Positions 40,660-49,141 of a stretch of DNA of 64,000 nt are shown piece after piece. The DNA is from Streptomyces sp. yr375. GTDB taxonomy: Bacteria > Actinomycetota > Actinomycetes > Streptomycetales > Streptomycetaceae. Made by a program: the position numbers and the translations under genes. The notes beneath the pieces were generated by a model that saw nothing but the letters and a program-made list of their open reading frames with translations, was not told the origin of the DNA and did not search any database. The stretch lies in assembly GCF_900110755.1 (NCBI RefSeq), contig NZ_FOFF01000051.1, positions 1-64,000 of the forward strand. Reading direction: 5' to 3'. Each line of letters begins with the position of its first letter. Positions within the stretch are counted from its first letter, which is position 1.

Positions 40660-41586
40660 GTGCTGGGTCCCGTGATTCTCGCCGCGTCGCGCAGCGACCG
40701 GATGCGACGCCTGATCTCGGCGGCCCCGGTGACGAAGCAGGTCGTGGACCGCTTCATCCCCGGTGAGTCGGTGGACGACGTCGTCCCGATCATCGAGCAG
40801 CTCACCGCCCAGGGGCTGGACCTGACGATGGACGTCGTCGGCGAGGACATCACCACCCCCGGCCAGGCCGCCGCCGCCCGCGACGCCTACCTCGCGCTGA
40901 TCGCCCGGCTCAAGGGGCTGGAGCTGGGCGAGCGGGTCGAGATGTCCGTCAAGCTGTCGATGTTCGGCCAGGCGCTGGACGGCGGCCACGAGCTGGCCCT
41001 CGCCAACGTCCGCCCGGTCGTCGAGGCCGCCGCCGCCATCGGGACGACCGTCACGCTCGACGCCGAGGACCACACCACCCTGGACTCGATGTTCGCCATC
41101 CACGAGGAACTGCGCCGGGACTTCCCGCAGACCGGCTGCGTCATCCAGGCCTACCTGTTCCGCACCGAGGCCGACGCCCGCCGCCTCGCCGCGTCCGGCA
41201 GCCGGGTACGGCTCGTGAAGGGCGCGTACAAGGAGCCAGCCGAGGTCGCCTACCAGCAGAAACACGAGATCGACAAGGCGTACGTCCGGGTCCTGCGGAC
41301 CCTGATGGAGGGCCTCGGGTACCCGATGATCGGGTCCCACGACCCGCGCCTCATCTCCATCGCCCAGGAACTCGCCCGGCGCGCCGCCCGCAAGCCAGAC
41401 GAGTACGAGTTCCAGATGCTGTACGGCATCCGCAGCGCCGAGCACCTCCGCCTCGCCGCCGAAGGCCACCGCATGCGCGTCTACACCGCCTACGGCACCG
41501 ACTGGTACGGCTACTTCATGCGGCGGCTGGCGGAAAAGCCGGCGAACCTCCGCTTTTTCGCCCGCAGCACGCTCACCCGAGGTTGA
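40660..41586 (+). CDS. Proline dehydrogenase (monofunctional PRODH)
   Basis: The GTG at 40660 has TGGAGGT 5-8 nt upstream and gives 308 residues, the normal monofunctional size. The FAD barrel motifs are present: MSVKLSMFG, VTLDAEDHTTLD, QAYLFRTEADARRL, RLVKGAYKEP, GSHDPRLI, EFQMLYGIRS and YGTDWYGYFMRRLAEKPAN. It oxidises proline to pyrroline-5-carboxylate. The last 23 codons (from 41518) are nearly repeated 132 bp downstream, so its present 3' end may have been replaced by recombination. Confidence 0.95.
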   Translation: MLGPVILAASRSDRMRRLISAAPVTKQVVDRFIPGESVDDVVPIIEQLTAQGLDLTMDVVGEDITTPGQAAAARDAYLALIARLKGLELGERVEMSVKLSMFGQALDGGHELALANVRPVVEAAAAIGTTVTLDAEDHTTLDSMFAIHEELRRDFPQTGCVIQAYLFRTEADARRLAASGSRVRLVKGAYKEPAEVAYQQKHEIDKAYVRVLRTLMEGLGYPMIGSHDPRLISIAQELARRAARKPDEYEFQMLYGIRSAEHLRLAAEGHRMRVYTAYGTDWYGYFMRRLAEKPANLRFFARSTLTRG

Positions 41587-41610
41587 AAGATGGCGCACGC
41601 ACGGAGTCTC

Positions 41611-41640
41611 GGCCGGGGGTCCGGGGGTTGTCCCCCGGGA
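41611..41640 (+). repeat. REP-like hairpin between the two PRODH tails
   Basis: ccggggg (41621-41627) pairs with cccccgg (41632-41638) in a block of the form ggccgggggtccgggggttg, which resembles common streptomycete intergenic repeats. It separates the proline dehydrogenase stop from the duplicated 3' fragment. Confidence 0.5.
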
Positions 41641-41649
41641 AGGCACAGC

Positions 41650-41718
41650 ATGCGCCGCTTGGCGGAAAAGCCGGCGAACCTGCGCTTCTTCGCTCGCTCG
41701 ACCCTTACCAAGCGCTGA
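41650..41718 (+). pseudogene. Duplicated 3'-end fragment of the proline dehydrogenase gene
   Basis: This stretch reads MRRLAEKPANLRFFARSTL-TKR-stop. The functional gene ends MRRLAEKPANLRFFARSTL-TRG-stop at 41518-41586. Both are exactly 69 nt, 20 residues are identical, and about 53 of 69 bases match, with differences concentrated at silent positions. The pattern indicates two diverged alleles of the same gene end, not a recent copy. The fragment has no start region or ribosome site and is presumably a non-coding relic in the intergenic leader of pruA. Confidence 0.8.
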
Positions 41719-41756
41719 CCCGAACACCCGCTCAAGCACAAGGAGTTACGGAACCC

Positions 41757-43388
41757 ATGGACGCTGTGACCCAGGTCCCCACCCCCGTCAACGAGCCGGT
41801 GCACGGCTACGCGCCCGGCTCGCCCGAGCGGGCCCGGCTGGAGGTCAAGCTCAAGGAGCTGGCCGAGAACCCGGTCGACCTGCCGATGACCATCGGCGGC
41901 GAGCGGCGGATGGGCGGCGGCGAGCGCGTCGACGTCGTACAGCCGCACAACCACAAGGCGCGGCTGGGTACTTACGCCAACGCCACCCGGTCCGACGCCC
42001 AGGACGCGATCGACGCGGCCCTCGCCGCCGCGCCCGCCTGGCGCGCCATGTCCTTCGACGACCGCGCCGCGATCATCCTGCGCGCCGCCGAACTCCTCGC
42101 CGGCCCCTGGCGCGAGACCCTCGCCGCGTCCACCATGCTCGGCCAGTCGAAGACCGCCCAGCAGGCCGAGATCGACTGCCCCTGCGAACTGGTCGACTTC
42201 TGGCGCTTCAACGTCGCCTACGCCCGCCAGATCCTGGCCGAGCAGCCCCCGGCCAACTCCCCGGGCGTCTGGAACCGCCTCGACCACCGCCCGCTGGAAG
42301 GCTTCGTCTACGCGATCACGCCGTTCAACTTCACGGCGATCGCGGGCAACCTGCCGACCGCGCCCGCGCTGATGGGCAACGTGGTGGTCTGGAAGCCGTC
42401 CCCGACGCAGACCCACGCCGCCGTGCTGCTCATGCGGCTGCTGGAGGAGGCGGGGCTGCCGAAGGGCGTCATCAACCTGGTCACCGGTGACGGCGTCGAG
42501 GTGTCGAAGGTCGCCCTCGAACACCGCGACCTGGCCGGCATCCACTTCACCGGCTCGACGAAGACCTTCCAGTACCTGTGGAAGACGGTCGGCGCCAACA
42601 TCGAGAAGTACCGCTCCTACCCGCGCCTGGTCGGCGAGACCGGCGGCAAGGACTTCGTCGTCGCCCACCCGAGCGCCGACCGGGCCGTCCTGAAGACGGC
42701 GCTCACCCGGGGCGCGTTCGAGTACCAGGGCCAGAAGTGCAGCGCGACCTCCCGCGCCTACCTTCCGGCGTCGATCTGGAACTCCGGCTTCAAGGAGGAG
42801 TTCGCGGCCGAGGTCGACCGCCTGACCATGGGCGACGTCACCAACCTGTCGCACTTCATCGGCGCGGTCATCGACGAGCGCGCGTTCGCCAAGAACAAGG
42901 CGGCCATCGACCGCGCGAAGTCGGACCCGACCTGCACGATCGTCGCGGGCGGCTCCTACGACGACTCGGTCGGCTACTTCGTCCGCCCGACCGTCGTCGA
43001 GTGCACCGACCCGGACAACGAGGTCTTCACGACCGAGTACTTCGGCCCGTTCCTCGCCGTGCACGTCTACGAGGACGAGCGCTACGACGACATGCTGACG
43101 CAGATGGAGGCGGTGTCGGACTACGCGCTCACCGGCTCGGTCATCGCGGGCGACCGGGCCGCCGCCGCGTACACGATGGAGAAGCTGCGCTACGCGGCCG
43201 GCAACTTCTACATCAACGACAAGTCGACCGGCGCCGTCGTCGGCCAGCAGCCCTTCGGCGGCGGCCGCGCCTCCGGCACCGACGACAAGGCCGGCGCCCC
43301 GCAGAACCTGATGCGCTGGACCCTGACCCGCGCCATCAAGGAGACGCTGGTCCCGCCGACCGACTACACCTACCCGCACATGGGCTGA
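41757..43388 (+). CDS. pruA: L-glutamate gamma-semialdehyde (P5C) dehydrogenase
   Basis: The ATG at 41757 has AAGGAG 11 nt upstream and gives 543 residues, as for type-1 P5C dehydrogenases. Aldehyde dehydrogenase motifs are clear: YAITPFNFTAIAGNLP, WKPSPTQTHAA, HFTGSTKTFQYLW, the glutamate in VGETGGKDF and the catalytic cysteine in YQGQKCSATSR. It oxidises glutamate semialdehyde to glutamate with NAD+, completing proline degradation begun by the upstream gene. Confidence 0.96.
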   Translation: MDAVTQVPTPVNEPVHGYAPGSPERARLEVKLKELAENPVDLPMTIGGERRMGGGERVDVVQPHNHKARLGTYANATRSDAQDAIDAALAAAPAWRAMSFDDRAAIILRAAELLAGPWRETLAASTMLGQSKTAQQAEIDCPCELVDFWRFNVAYARQILAEQPPANSPGVWNRLDHRPLEGFVYAITPFNFTAIAGNLPTAPALMGNVVVWKPSPTQTHAAVLLMRLLEEAGLPKGVINLVTGDGVEVSKVALEHRDLAGIHFTGSTKTFQYLWKTVGANIEKYRSYPRLVGETGGKDFVVAHPSADRAVLKTALTRGAFEYQGQKCSATSRAYLPASIWNSGFKEEFAAEVDRLTMGDVTNLSHFIGAVIDERAFAKNKAAIDRAKSDPTCTIVAGGSYDDSVGYFVRPTVVECTDPDNEVFTTEYFGPFLAVHVYEDERYDDMLTQMEAVSDYALTGSVIAGDRAAAAYTMEKLRYAAGNFYINDKSTGAVVGQQPFGGGRASGTDDKAGAPQNLMRWTLTRAIKETLVPPTDYTYPHMG

Positions 43389-43443
43389 CCGCCGCCTCAC
43401 CAACCCCGTCGCCCGGGGGCGTGCGTCCGGGCACACTCGCACC

Positions 43444-44322
43444 ATGGAGACGACGGTGCGCGCGAGCGACGGGGTCCGGCTGTGGGCGTCCCGGTCCGGG
43501 TCCGGCGGCGCACCCCTGGTGCTGTGCCACGGCGGACCCGGGCTGTGGGACACCCTCGGGGACGTGGCCGCTCTGCTGGCCGACCGGGCCACCGTCGTGC
43601 GCTGGGACCAGCGCGGCTGCGGACGCTCGCAACGCTGCGAAGGGCCCTGGACGAGCGCCCGGTTCGTCGCCGACCTGGACGCCGTCCGCGCGCACTTCGG
43701 GTTCGCGCGGACGGCGCTGCTCGGCCACTCCTGGGGCGCCCAACTGGCCCTGAGCTACGCGCTCGCGCACCCCGAGCGGGTCAGCGCGCTGGTGTACGTC
43801 TCCGGGACCGGCATCGGACCGGACGCCGACTGGTACCCCGACTTCGCCGCGAATTTCCTCGCCCGCCTCGGCGACCCGCCCGAACGCCTCGCCCGCTGGC
43901 GGGAGTTGCCACCCGGCGACCGCGAACGGGCCGTCCTGCAATGGTCGATCGAGTTCCAGGACCGCGAACACGCCCTGGAACACGCCGAGCGCATGGCCGA
44001 CCCCTGGCTCGGGATCAACACGGAGTGCAACAAGGCCCTCAACGCGGAACGCGAGCGCGCCTGGGGCACCCCGGAGCTGTACGACGCCTGCCGCGCCCTC
44101 GACCTGCCCGTGCTGATCGTCGACGGCGCCCACGACATCCGGCCGCGCCCGGCCGTCGACTCACTGGAGCGGGCCCTGCCGGACGTACGCCGGGTGACCC
44201 TCCCCGAGGCAGGTCACCTGCCGTGGGCGGAGGACCCGGAGGGCTTCCGGGAAGCGGTGCTCACGGCCCTCGGCGGGCCCGGCGGGACGGCCGCCGTCTC
44301 AGATAGTAGGAAGTCCGACTAA
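43444..44322 (+). CDS. Alpha/beta hydrolase, proline iminopeptidase-like
   Basis: The 292-residue protein has the HGGPG oxyanion loop, RWDQRGCGRS, the nucleophile elbow LGHSWGAQLAL, the acid in VDGAHDIRP and the histidine in PEAGHLPWAED. HGGPG with DQRGxGxS is the signature of the prolyl (imino)peptidase S33 group, so cleavage of N-terminal proline is possible and would fit its place after the proline-degrading genes. The last six codons coincide with a near-perfect DNA palindrome. Confidence 0.85.
   Translation: METTVRASDGVRLWASRSGSGGAPLVLCHGGPGLWDTLGDVAALLADRATVVRWDQRGCGRSQRCEGPWTSARFVADLDAVRAHFGFARTALLGHSWGAQLALSYALAHPERVSALVYVSGTGIGPDADWYPDFAANFLARLGDPPERLARWRELPPGDRERAVLQWSIEFQDREHALEHAERMADPWLGINTECNKALNAERERAWGTPELYDACRALDLPVLIVDGAHDIRPRPAVDSLERALPDVRRVTLPEAGHLPWAEDPEGFREAVLTALGGPGGTAAVSDSRKSD
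44305..44322. promoter_or_regulatory. Near-perfect 18-bp palindrome TAGTAGGA-AG-TCCGACTA
   Basis: The two 8-bp arms match at 7 of 8 positions. It lies over the end of the hydrolase gene and about 190 bp upstream of the small-protein ATG. A related half, gtaggagccgaac, recurs at 44358-44370. The surrounding 60 bp are AT-richer than average, as in a regulated promoter. The 192-bp gap to 44514 contains no other gene. Confidence 0.45.
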
Positions 44323-44514
44323 CTGTAGAGACAGGCGCGCGCTCCTCGCTTACTTTTGTAGGAGCCGAACGTCTTCGCTCGACCCAGCGAACGGCGGTCG
44401 TGAGCCGGACCCCGTGCAGGCAACCCCTGCGGCCCGCTCCCCGCCCCATCCGGCGTCTCGCACCCCCCGCCGCATTTCCGCCGCGCTCCCTGACTTCGAA
44501 GGAGTCGATTTCCC

Positions 44515-44646
44515 ATGGCCGAGACGACCGCCCGCCGCCGAGTCCGTCACATCTCCCGCACCAGCGAGTCCGACCGCAAGAACGCCGCCGCCGCCCTCCA
44601 GCGGGCCCTGGACCGCCGCGACAACGGCGGCGAGACCGGCCACTGA
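44515..44646 (+). CDS. 43-residue basic small protein
   Basis: The ATG at 44515 is preceded by GAAGGAG 8-9 nt upstream. The product begins MAETTARRRVRHISRTSESDR and continues KNAAAALQRALDRRDNG. It is arginine-rich and probably helical, with no membrane segment. The clean ribosome site and coding-type third-position GC support a real gene. The function is unknown; a nucleic-acid-associated role is conceivable from its charge. leuB starts 82 bp downstream. Confidence 0.65.
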   Translation: MAETTARRRVRHISRTSESDRKNAAAALQRALDRRDNGGETGH

Positions 44647-44728
44647 CCGGCCTGCATCCGACACTTGCCTCCCGTCCGTATGGCGGACAGTCCGTGTCAT
44701 CCCATGGGACGAGGAGTAGGGTTCCCGC

Positions 44729-45772
44729 ATGTCTCGCAGCCTCAATCTCGCAGTGATCCCCGGTGACGGCATCGGCCAGGAGGTCGTGGTGGAAGGTCTC
44801 AAGGTCCTCTCCGCCGTCCTCCCGCAGGACGTGAAGCTGGAGACCAAGGAGTACGACTTCGGCGCCCGGCGCTACCACGCCACCGGTGAGACCCTCACCG
44901 ACGCCGACGCCGAGGCGCTCAGGCAGCACGACGCGATCCTGCTCGGCGCGATCGGCGACCCGAGCGTGCCGTCCGGTGTCCTGGAGCGGGGCTTCCTGCT
45001 CAAGCTGCGGTTCCTCTTCGACCACCACGTCAACCTGCGTCCGTCGAAGCTCCTCCCGGGTGTCGCCACCCCGCTGGCCGGCCAGCCCGAGATCGACTTT
45101 ATCGTCGTCCGCGAGGGCACCGAAGGCCCGTACACCGGCAACGGCGGCACGATCCGCAAGGGCACCCCGCACGAGGTCGCCACCGAGGTCTCCGTGAACA
45201 CGGCCTTCGGCGTCGAGCGCGTGGTCCGGGACGCCTTCGCCCGCGCCCAGGCCCGCCCCCGCAAGAAGCTCACGCTGGTCCACAAGAACAACGTGCTGGC
45301 CTTCGCCGGCCACCTGTGGACGAACGTCTTCAACACGGTGGCCGCCGAGTTCCCCGACGTCACCACGGACTACATCCACGTCGACGCCGCGACGATCTAC
45401 CTGGTCACGGACCCGGCCCGGTTCGACGTCATCGTCACCGACAACCTCTTCGGCGACATCATCACCGACCTCGCCGCGGCCGTCTCCGGCGGCATCGGCG
45501 TCGCCGCGAGCGGGAACATCAACCCGTCCGGCGAGTTCCCGTCCATGTTCGAGCCCGTGCACGGCTCGGCCCCGGACATCGCGGGCCAGGGCAAGGCCGA
45601 CCCCACCGCCACGGTCCTGTCCGTCGCCCTGCTCCTGCGCCACCTCGGCCACGAGGCCGAGGCCGTCCGCATCGAGGACGCCGTCTCGGCCGACCTCGCG
45701 GAGCGCGCCGCGCTGCCGGCCCGCACCACCTCCGAGATCGGCGACGCGCTCTCCGTACGAGTAGCCCGCTGA
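44729..45772 (+). CDS. leuB: 3-isopropylmalate dehydrogenase
   Basis: The 347-residue protein has [13 protein letters not shown] at the start, [13 protein letters not shown], the substrate-binding [24 protein letters not shown], the lysine in VHKNNVL, the metal-binding aspartates in [15 protein letters not shown], and [20 protein letters not shown]. It is the short actinobacterial LeuB type. It oxidatively decarboxylates 3-isopropylmalate in leucine synthesis. Confidence 0.97.
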   Translation: MSRSLNLAVIPGDGIGQEVVVEGLKVLSAVLPQDVKLETKEYDFGARRYHATGETLTDADAEALRQHDAILLGAIGDPSVPSGVLERGFLLKLRFLFDHHVNLRPSKLLPGVATPLAGQPEIDFIVVREGTEGPYTGNGGTIRKGTPHEVATEVSVNTAFGVERVVRDAFARAQARPRKKLTLVHKNNVLAFAGHLWTNVFNTVAAEFPDVTTDYIHVDAATIYLVTDPARFDVIVTDNLFGDIITDLAAAVSGGIGVAASGNINPSGEFPSMFEPVHGSAPDIAGQGKADPTATVLSVALLLRHLGHEAEAVRIEDAVSADLAERAALPARTTSEIGDALSVRVAR

Positions 45773-45784
45773 CCCGAGCTGCCA

Positions 45785-45819
45785 GAAGCCGTCGGGTCGC
45801 CTCCGCGCCCGGCGGCTTC
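45785..45819 (+). terminator. Terminator after leuB
   Basis: gaagccgtcggg and cccggcggcttc form a 12-bp stem (one G-U) with an 11-nt loop, 12 bp after the stop. Confidence 0.7.
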
Positions 45820-45895
45820 CGCATGTCCGCCGCCGGGTGACACCATCATCCCCGGGTCGCATTCACGCCGTTTTCCTTCCCCCTGCCCCGCTTGC

Positions 45896-45901
45896 GATAA
45901 T
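45896..45901 (+). promoter_or_regulatory. Candidate -10 element for ilvE
   Basis: GATAAT, preceded by TTGC, lies 119 bp upstream of the ilvE ATG in the only AT-rich spot of the 248-bp gap. No good -35 is seen. Confidence 0.3.
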
Positions 45902-46020
45902 CGAACGCGGAGCCGCGGTATGAGGGAATGCTCGGACGTCCCAAGGCATCGGCCATCGGCCACCGGCCGCAGGGACGTGAGCGCGGCCCGTCACTACACA
46001 ACGGTGAAGGACAACCACTC

Positions 46021-47109
46021 ATGACGACGCCCACGATCGAGCTCAAGCCCTCCGCCAGCCCGCTCGCCGCCGCCGAGCGCGACGCGATCCTGGCGCACCC
46101 CGGCTTCGGCCGCCACTTCACCGACCACATGGTGACCATCAAGTGGACCGAGGGCCGCGGCTGGCACGACGGCCAGCTCGTCCCGTACGCGGCGATCCCG
46201 CTCGACCCGGCCACCAACGTCCTGCACTACGCGCAGGAGATCTTCGAGGGCCTGAAGGCCTACCGCCGTCCCGACGGCTCGGTCGCCACCTTCCGCCCCG
46301 ACAAGAACGCCCTGCGCTTCCAGGCCTCCGCCCGCCGCCTCGCCATGCCCGAGCTGCCGGTCGAGACGTTCATCGCGGCCTGTGACGCGCTCGTCGCCCA
46401 GGACCAGGACTGGGTGCCCGCGCACGGCGGCGAGGAATCCCTCTACCTGCGGCCCTTCATGATCGCGACCGAGGTCGGGCTGGGCGTGAAGCCGGCCAAC
46501 GAGTACCTCTTCATCGTGATCGCCTCCCCGGCCGGCGCCTACTTCCCGGGCGGCGTGCAGCCCGTCTCCATCTGGGTCTCCGAGGACCACGTCCGCGCCG
46601 TCCCCGGCGGCATGGGCGACGCCAAGACGGGCGGCAACTATGCCGCGTCCCTGCTCGCCCAGGCCGAGGCCGCCGCCCAGGGCTGCGCCCAGGTCTGCTA
46701 CCTCGACGCGGTCGAGCGCACCTGGGTCGAGGAACTCGGCGGCATGAACCTGTACTTCGTGTACGGCGACCGGATCGTCACGCCGTCGCTGTCGGGCTCC
46801 ATCCTGGAGGGCGTCACCCGAGACAGCCTCCTCACCGTCGCCCGCGACCTCGGCTACGAGGCCGAGGAGGGCCGTATCTCCGTCGACCAGTGGCAGCGCG
46901 ACTCCGAGAACGGCACGCTGACGGAGGTCTTCGCCTGCGGCACCGCCGCCGTCATCACCCCCGTCGGCACGGTCAAGCGCACCGGCGTCGAGTGGCGGCA
47001 GTCGGGCGGCGAGCCCGGCGAGGTCACCCTCCGGCTCCGCCAGGCCCTGCTGGACATCCAGCGCGGCACGGCCGAGGACAAGCACGGCTGGATGCACAAG
47101 CTGGGCTGA
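46021..47109 (+). CDS. ilvE: Branched-chain amino acid aminotransferase
   Basis: The ATG at 46021 follows GAAGGA and gives 362 residues, a class IV PLP aminotransferase. [18 protein letters not shown], the [10 protein letters not shown] segment, the Schiff-base lysine in [26 protein letters not shown] and the phosphate-binding [13 protein letters not shown] are seen. It makes Leu, Ile and Val from their 2-oxoacids and also starts their degradation to branched fatty-acid and polyketide starters. Confidence 0.97.
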   Translation: MTTPTIELKPSASPLAAAERDAILAHPGFGRHFTDHMVTIKWTEGRGWHDGQLVPYAAIPLDPATNVLHYAQEIFEGLKAYRRPDGSVATFRPDKNALRFQASARRLAMPELPVETFIAACDALVAQDQDWVPAHGGEESLYLRPFMIATEVGLGVKPANEYLFIVIASPAGAYFPGGVQPVSIWVSEDHVRAVPGGMGDAKTGGNYAASLLAQAEAAAQGCAQVCYLDAVERTWVEELGGMNLYFVYGDRIVTPSLSGSILEGVTRDSLLTVARDLGYEAEEGRISVDQWQRDSENGTLTEVFACGTAAVITPVGTVKRTGVEWRQSGGEPGEVTLRLRQALLDIQRGTAEDKHGWMHKLG

Positions 47110-47122
47110 GCACTCAGGCACC

Positions 47123-47171
47123 GGCGGTAGCCGCTGTCGTGGACACCGTGTCCACGACAGCGGCTACCGCC
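47123..47171 (+). terminator. Long perfect palindrome terminator after ilvE
   Basis: Two 24-nt arms (47123-47146 and 47148-47171) are exact reverse complements around one base, starting 13 bp after the ilvE stop. This is the longest perfect hairpin in the window and isolates cimA from ilvE. Confidence 0.92.
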
Positions 47172-47242
47172 GCCCGTATCCTGAGACACCCGGTTCGCTT
47201 CGTGGTGGCTTGTGCCAGACTGCCTGCGTGCTCTCGTTCGCC

Positions 47243-47278
47243 ATGATTATTGGCAGCAGGCGCGCCGGTCCGCAGTGA
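47243..47278 (+). CDS. Candidate cimA leader peptide MIIGSRRAGPQ
   Basis: The frame ATG-ATT-ATT-GGC... encodes 11 residues with two consecutive isoleucines read from ATT, a very rare codon in Streptomyces. It is followed 54 bp later by an intrinsic terminator and then by the isoleucine-pathway gene cimA. This is the layout of an isoleucine-responsive attenuator. There is no clear ribosome site; a leaderless start is possible, and an in-frame GTG at 47228 would extend it to 16 residues. Confidence 0.55.
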   Translation: MIIGSRRAGPQ

Positions 47279-47332
47279 CCGCTCCGTACGACCAGGTACG
47301 AGCGGCCATCGTCGTCCTCGACCCGCGCGCAG

Positions 47333-47358
47333 ACCTCTCGCACCCGCGAGAGGTTTTT
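47333..47358 (+). terminator. Candidate cimA attenuator
   Basis: acctctcg (47333-47340) pairs with cgagaggt (47347-47354) around a 6-nt loop, and the T run from 47354 to 47358 follows. It lies 111 bp before cimA and after the candidate leader peptide. It resembles the ilvB attenuator in having a CTCG/CGAG stem and a real U tract. Confidence 0.7.
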
Positions 47359-47468
47359 CGCATTTCTGGCCCACCCGCAGCCGGGAGCGAGAGCGCGAGG
47401 GACATGGGGGGATGGTGGAGCCGGTCATTCCGGTAACGACCGAGATCCGACACAGGAGCCTTCAGACC

Positions 47469-49073
47469 ATGACCGCAACCAGCGAACCCGACGACTCGTT
47501 CCACGTCTTCGACACCACCCTGCGCGACGGTGCGCAGCGCGAGGGCATCAACCTCACCGTCGCCGACAAGCTGGCCATCGCCCGGCACCTGGACGACTTC
47601 GGCGTGGGCTTCATCGAGGGCGGCTGGCCCGGCGCCAACCCGCGCGACACCGAGTTCTTCGCCCGCGCCCGGCAGGAGATCGACTTCCGGCACGCCAAGC
47701 TGGTCGCCTTCGGCGCGACCCGCCGCGCGGGCGCGAATGCCGCGCAGGACCCGCAGGTCAAGGCACTGCTCGACTCCGGCGCGGACGTGATCACCCTGGT
47801 CGCGAAGTCCCACGACCGCCATGTCGAGCTCGCCCTGCGCACCACGCTGGACGAGAACCTGGCGATGGTCGCCGACACCGTGTCCTTCCTCAAGGGACAG
47901 GGCCGCCGGGTCTTCGTCGACTGCGAGCACTTCTTCGACGGCTACCGCGCGAACCCCGAGTACGCGAAGGCGGTCGTCCGGGCGGCGTCCGAGGCCGGCG
48001 CGGACGTGGTCATCCTGTGCGACACCAACGGCGGCATGCTCCCGGCGCAGATCCAGGCGGTCGTCGCCACGGTCCTCGCCGACACCGGCGCCCGCCTCGG
48101 CATCCACGCCCAGGACGACACCGGCTGCGCGGTGGCCAACACCCTGGCCGCGGTGGACGCGGGCGCGACGCACGTCCAGTGCACGGCCAACGGCTACGGC
48201 GAGCGGGTCGGCAACGCCAACCTGTTCCCGGTGGTCGCGGCCCTGGAGCTGAAGTACGGCATGAAGGTGCTGCCCGAGGGCCGGCTGCGCGAGATGACCC
48301 GGATCTCGCACGCGATCGCCGAGGTCGTCAACCTCACGCCGTCCACGCATCAGCCGTACGTGGGAGTCTCGGCCTTCGCCCACAAGGCCGGTCTGCACGC
48401 CTCCGCGATCAAGGTCGACCCCGACCTCTACCAGCACATCGACCCCGAGCAGGTCGGCAACACCATGCGGATGCTGGTCTCCGACATGGCCGGCCGCGCG
48501 TCCATCGAGCTCAAGGGCAAGGAGCTGGGCGTCGATCTGGGCGACGACCGCGAGGTGGTCGGCCGGGTCGTGGCGCGGGTCAAGGAGCGTGAGCTGAAGG
48601 GCTACACGTACGAGGCGGCCGACGCCTCCTTCGAGCTGCTGCTGCGCGCCGAGGTCGAGGGCCGGCCGCTGAAGTACTTCGAGGTCGAGTCCTGGCGGGC
48701 CATCGTCGAGGACCGCCCCGACGGCACCCACGCCAACGAGGCCACGGTCAAACTGTGGGCCAAGGGCGAGCGCATCGTGGCGACGGCGGAGGGCAACGGA
48801 CCGGTCAACGCCCTGGACCGGTCCCTGCGGGTGGCCCTGGAGAAGATCTACCCGCAGCTCGCCAAGCTCGACCTGGTCGACTACAAGGTCCGCATCCTGG
48901 AGGGCGTCCACGGAACCCAGTCCACCACCCGCGTCCTGATCTCCACGACGGACGGCACGGGCGAGTGGTCCACGGTGGGCGTCGCCGAGAACGTCATCGC
49001 CGCGTCATGGCAGGCCCTGGAGGACGCGTACACGTACGGTCTGCTGCGGGCGGGCGTGGACCCGGCGGAGTAG
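47469..49073 (+). CDS. cimA: Citramalate synthase
   Basis: The ATG at 47469 gives 534 residues. The HMGL-like TIM barrel begins FDTTLRDGAQREGINLTVADKLAIA, then FIEGGWPGANPRD, the HAQDDTGCAVANTLAAV and TANGYGERVGNANL motifs, and ends with a LeuA-type allosteric dimer domain. GWPGANPRD and the overall plan are those of the CimA family (TIGR00977), not LeuA. It makes (R)-citramalate from pyruvate and acetyl-CoA, a threonine-independent entry to isoleucine. It lies downstream of a candidate leader peptide and attenuator. Confidence 0.92.
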   Translation: MTATSEPDDSFHVFDTTLRDGAQREGINLTVADKLAIARHLDDFGVGFIEGGWPGANPRDTEFFARARQEIDFRHAKLVAFGATRRAGANAAQDPQVKALLDSGADVITLVAKSHDRHVELALRTTLDENLAMVADTVSFLKGQGRRVFVDCEHFFDGYRANPEYAKAVVRAASEAGADVVILCDTNGGMLPAQIQAVVATVLADTGARLGIHAQDDTGCAVANTLAAVDAGATHVQCTANGYGERVGNANLFPVVAALELKYGMKVLPEGRLREMTRISHAIAEVVNLTPSTHQPYVGVSAFAHKAGLHASAIKVDPDLYQHIDPEQVGNTMRMLVSDMAGRASIELKGKELGVDLGDDREVVGRVVARVKERELKGYTYEAADASFELLLRAEVEGRPLKYFEVESWRAIVEDRPDGTHANEATVKLWAKGERIVATAEGNGPVNALDRSLRVALEKIYPQLAKLDLVDYKVRILEGVHGTQSTTRVLISTTDGTGEWSTVGVAENVIAASWQALEDAYTYGLLRAGVDPAE

Positions 49074-49141
49074 GGGAGTCGGGGGGCCACTGAATGCCCA
49101 CCCGATGTCCCCTTTGGGGATGGTTCGGGTAGCTTCGAGGT

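Noticed and set aside
47212-47436. 74-residue plus-strand frame across the cimA leader containing Ala-Ile-Val-Val-Leu
   Set aside because: It runs through the attenuator hairpin and has no ribosome site; the shorter ATT-ATT frame fits a leader peptide better. A GTG start at 47275 within it is not fully excluded.
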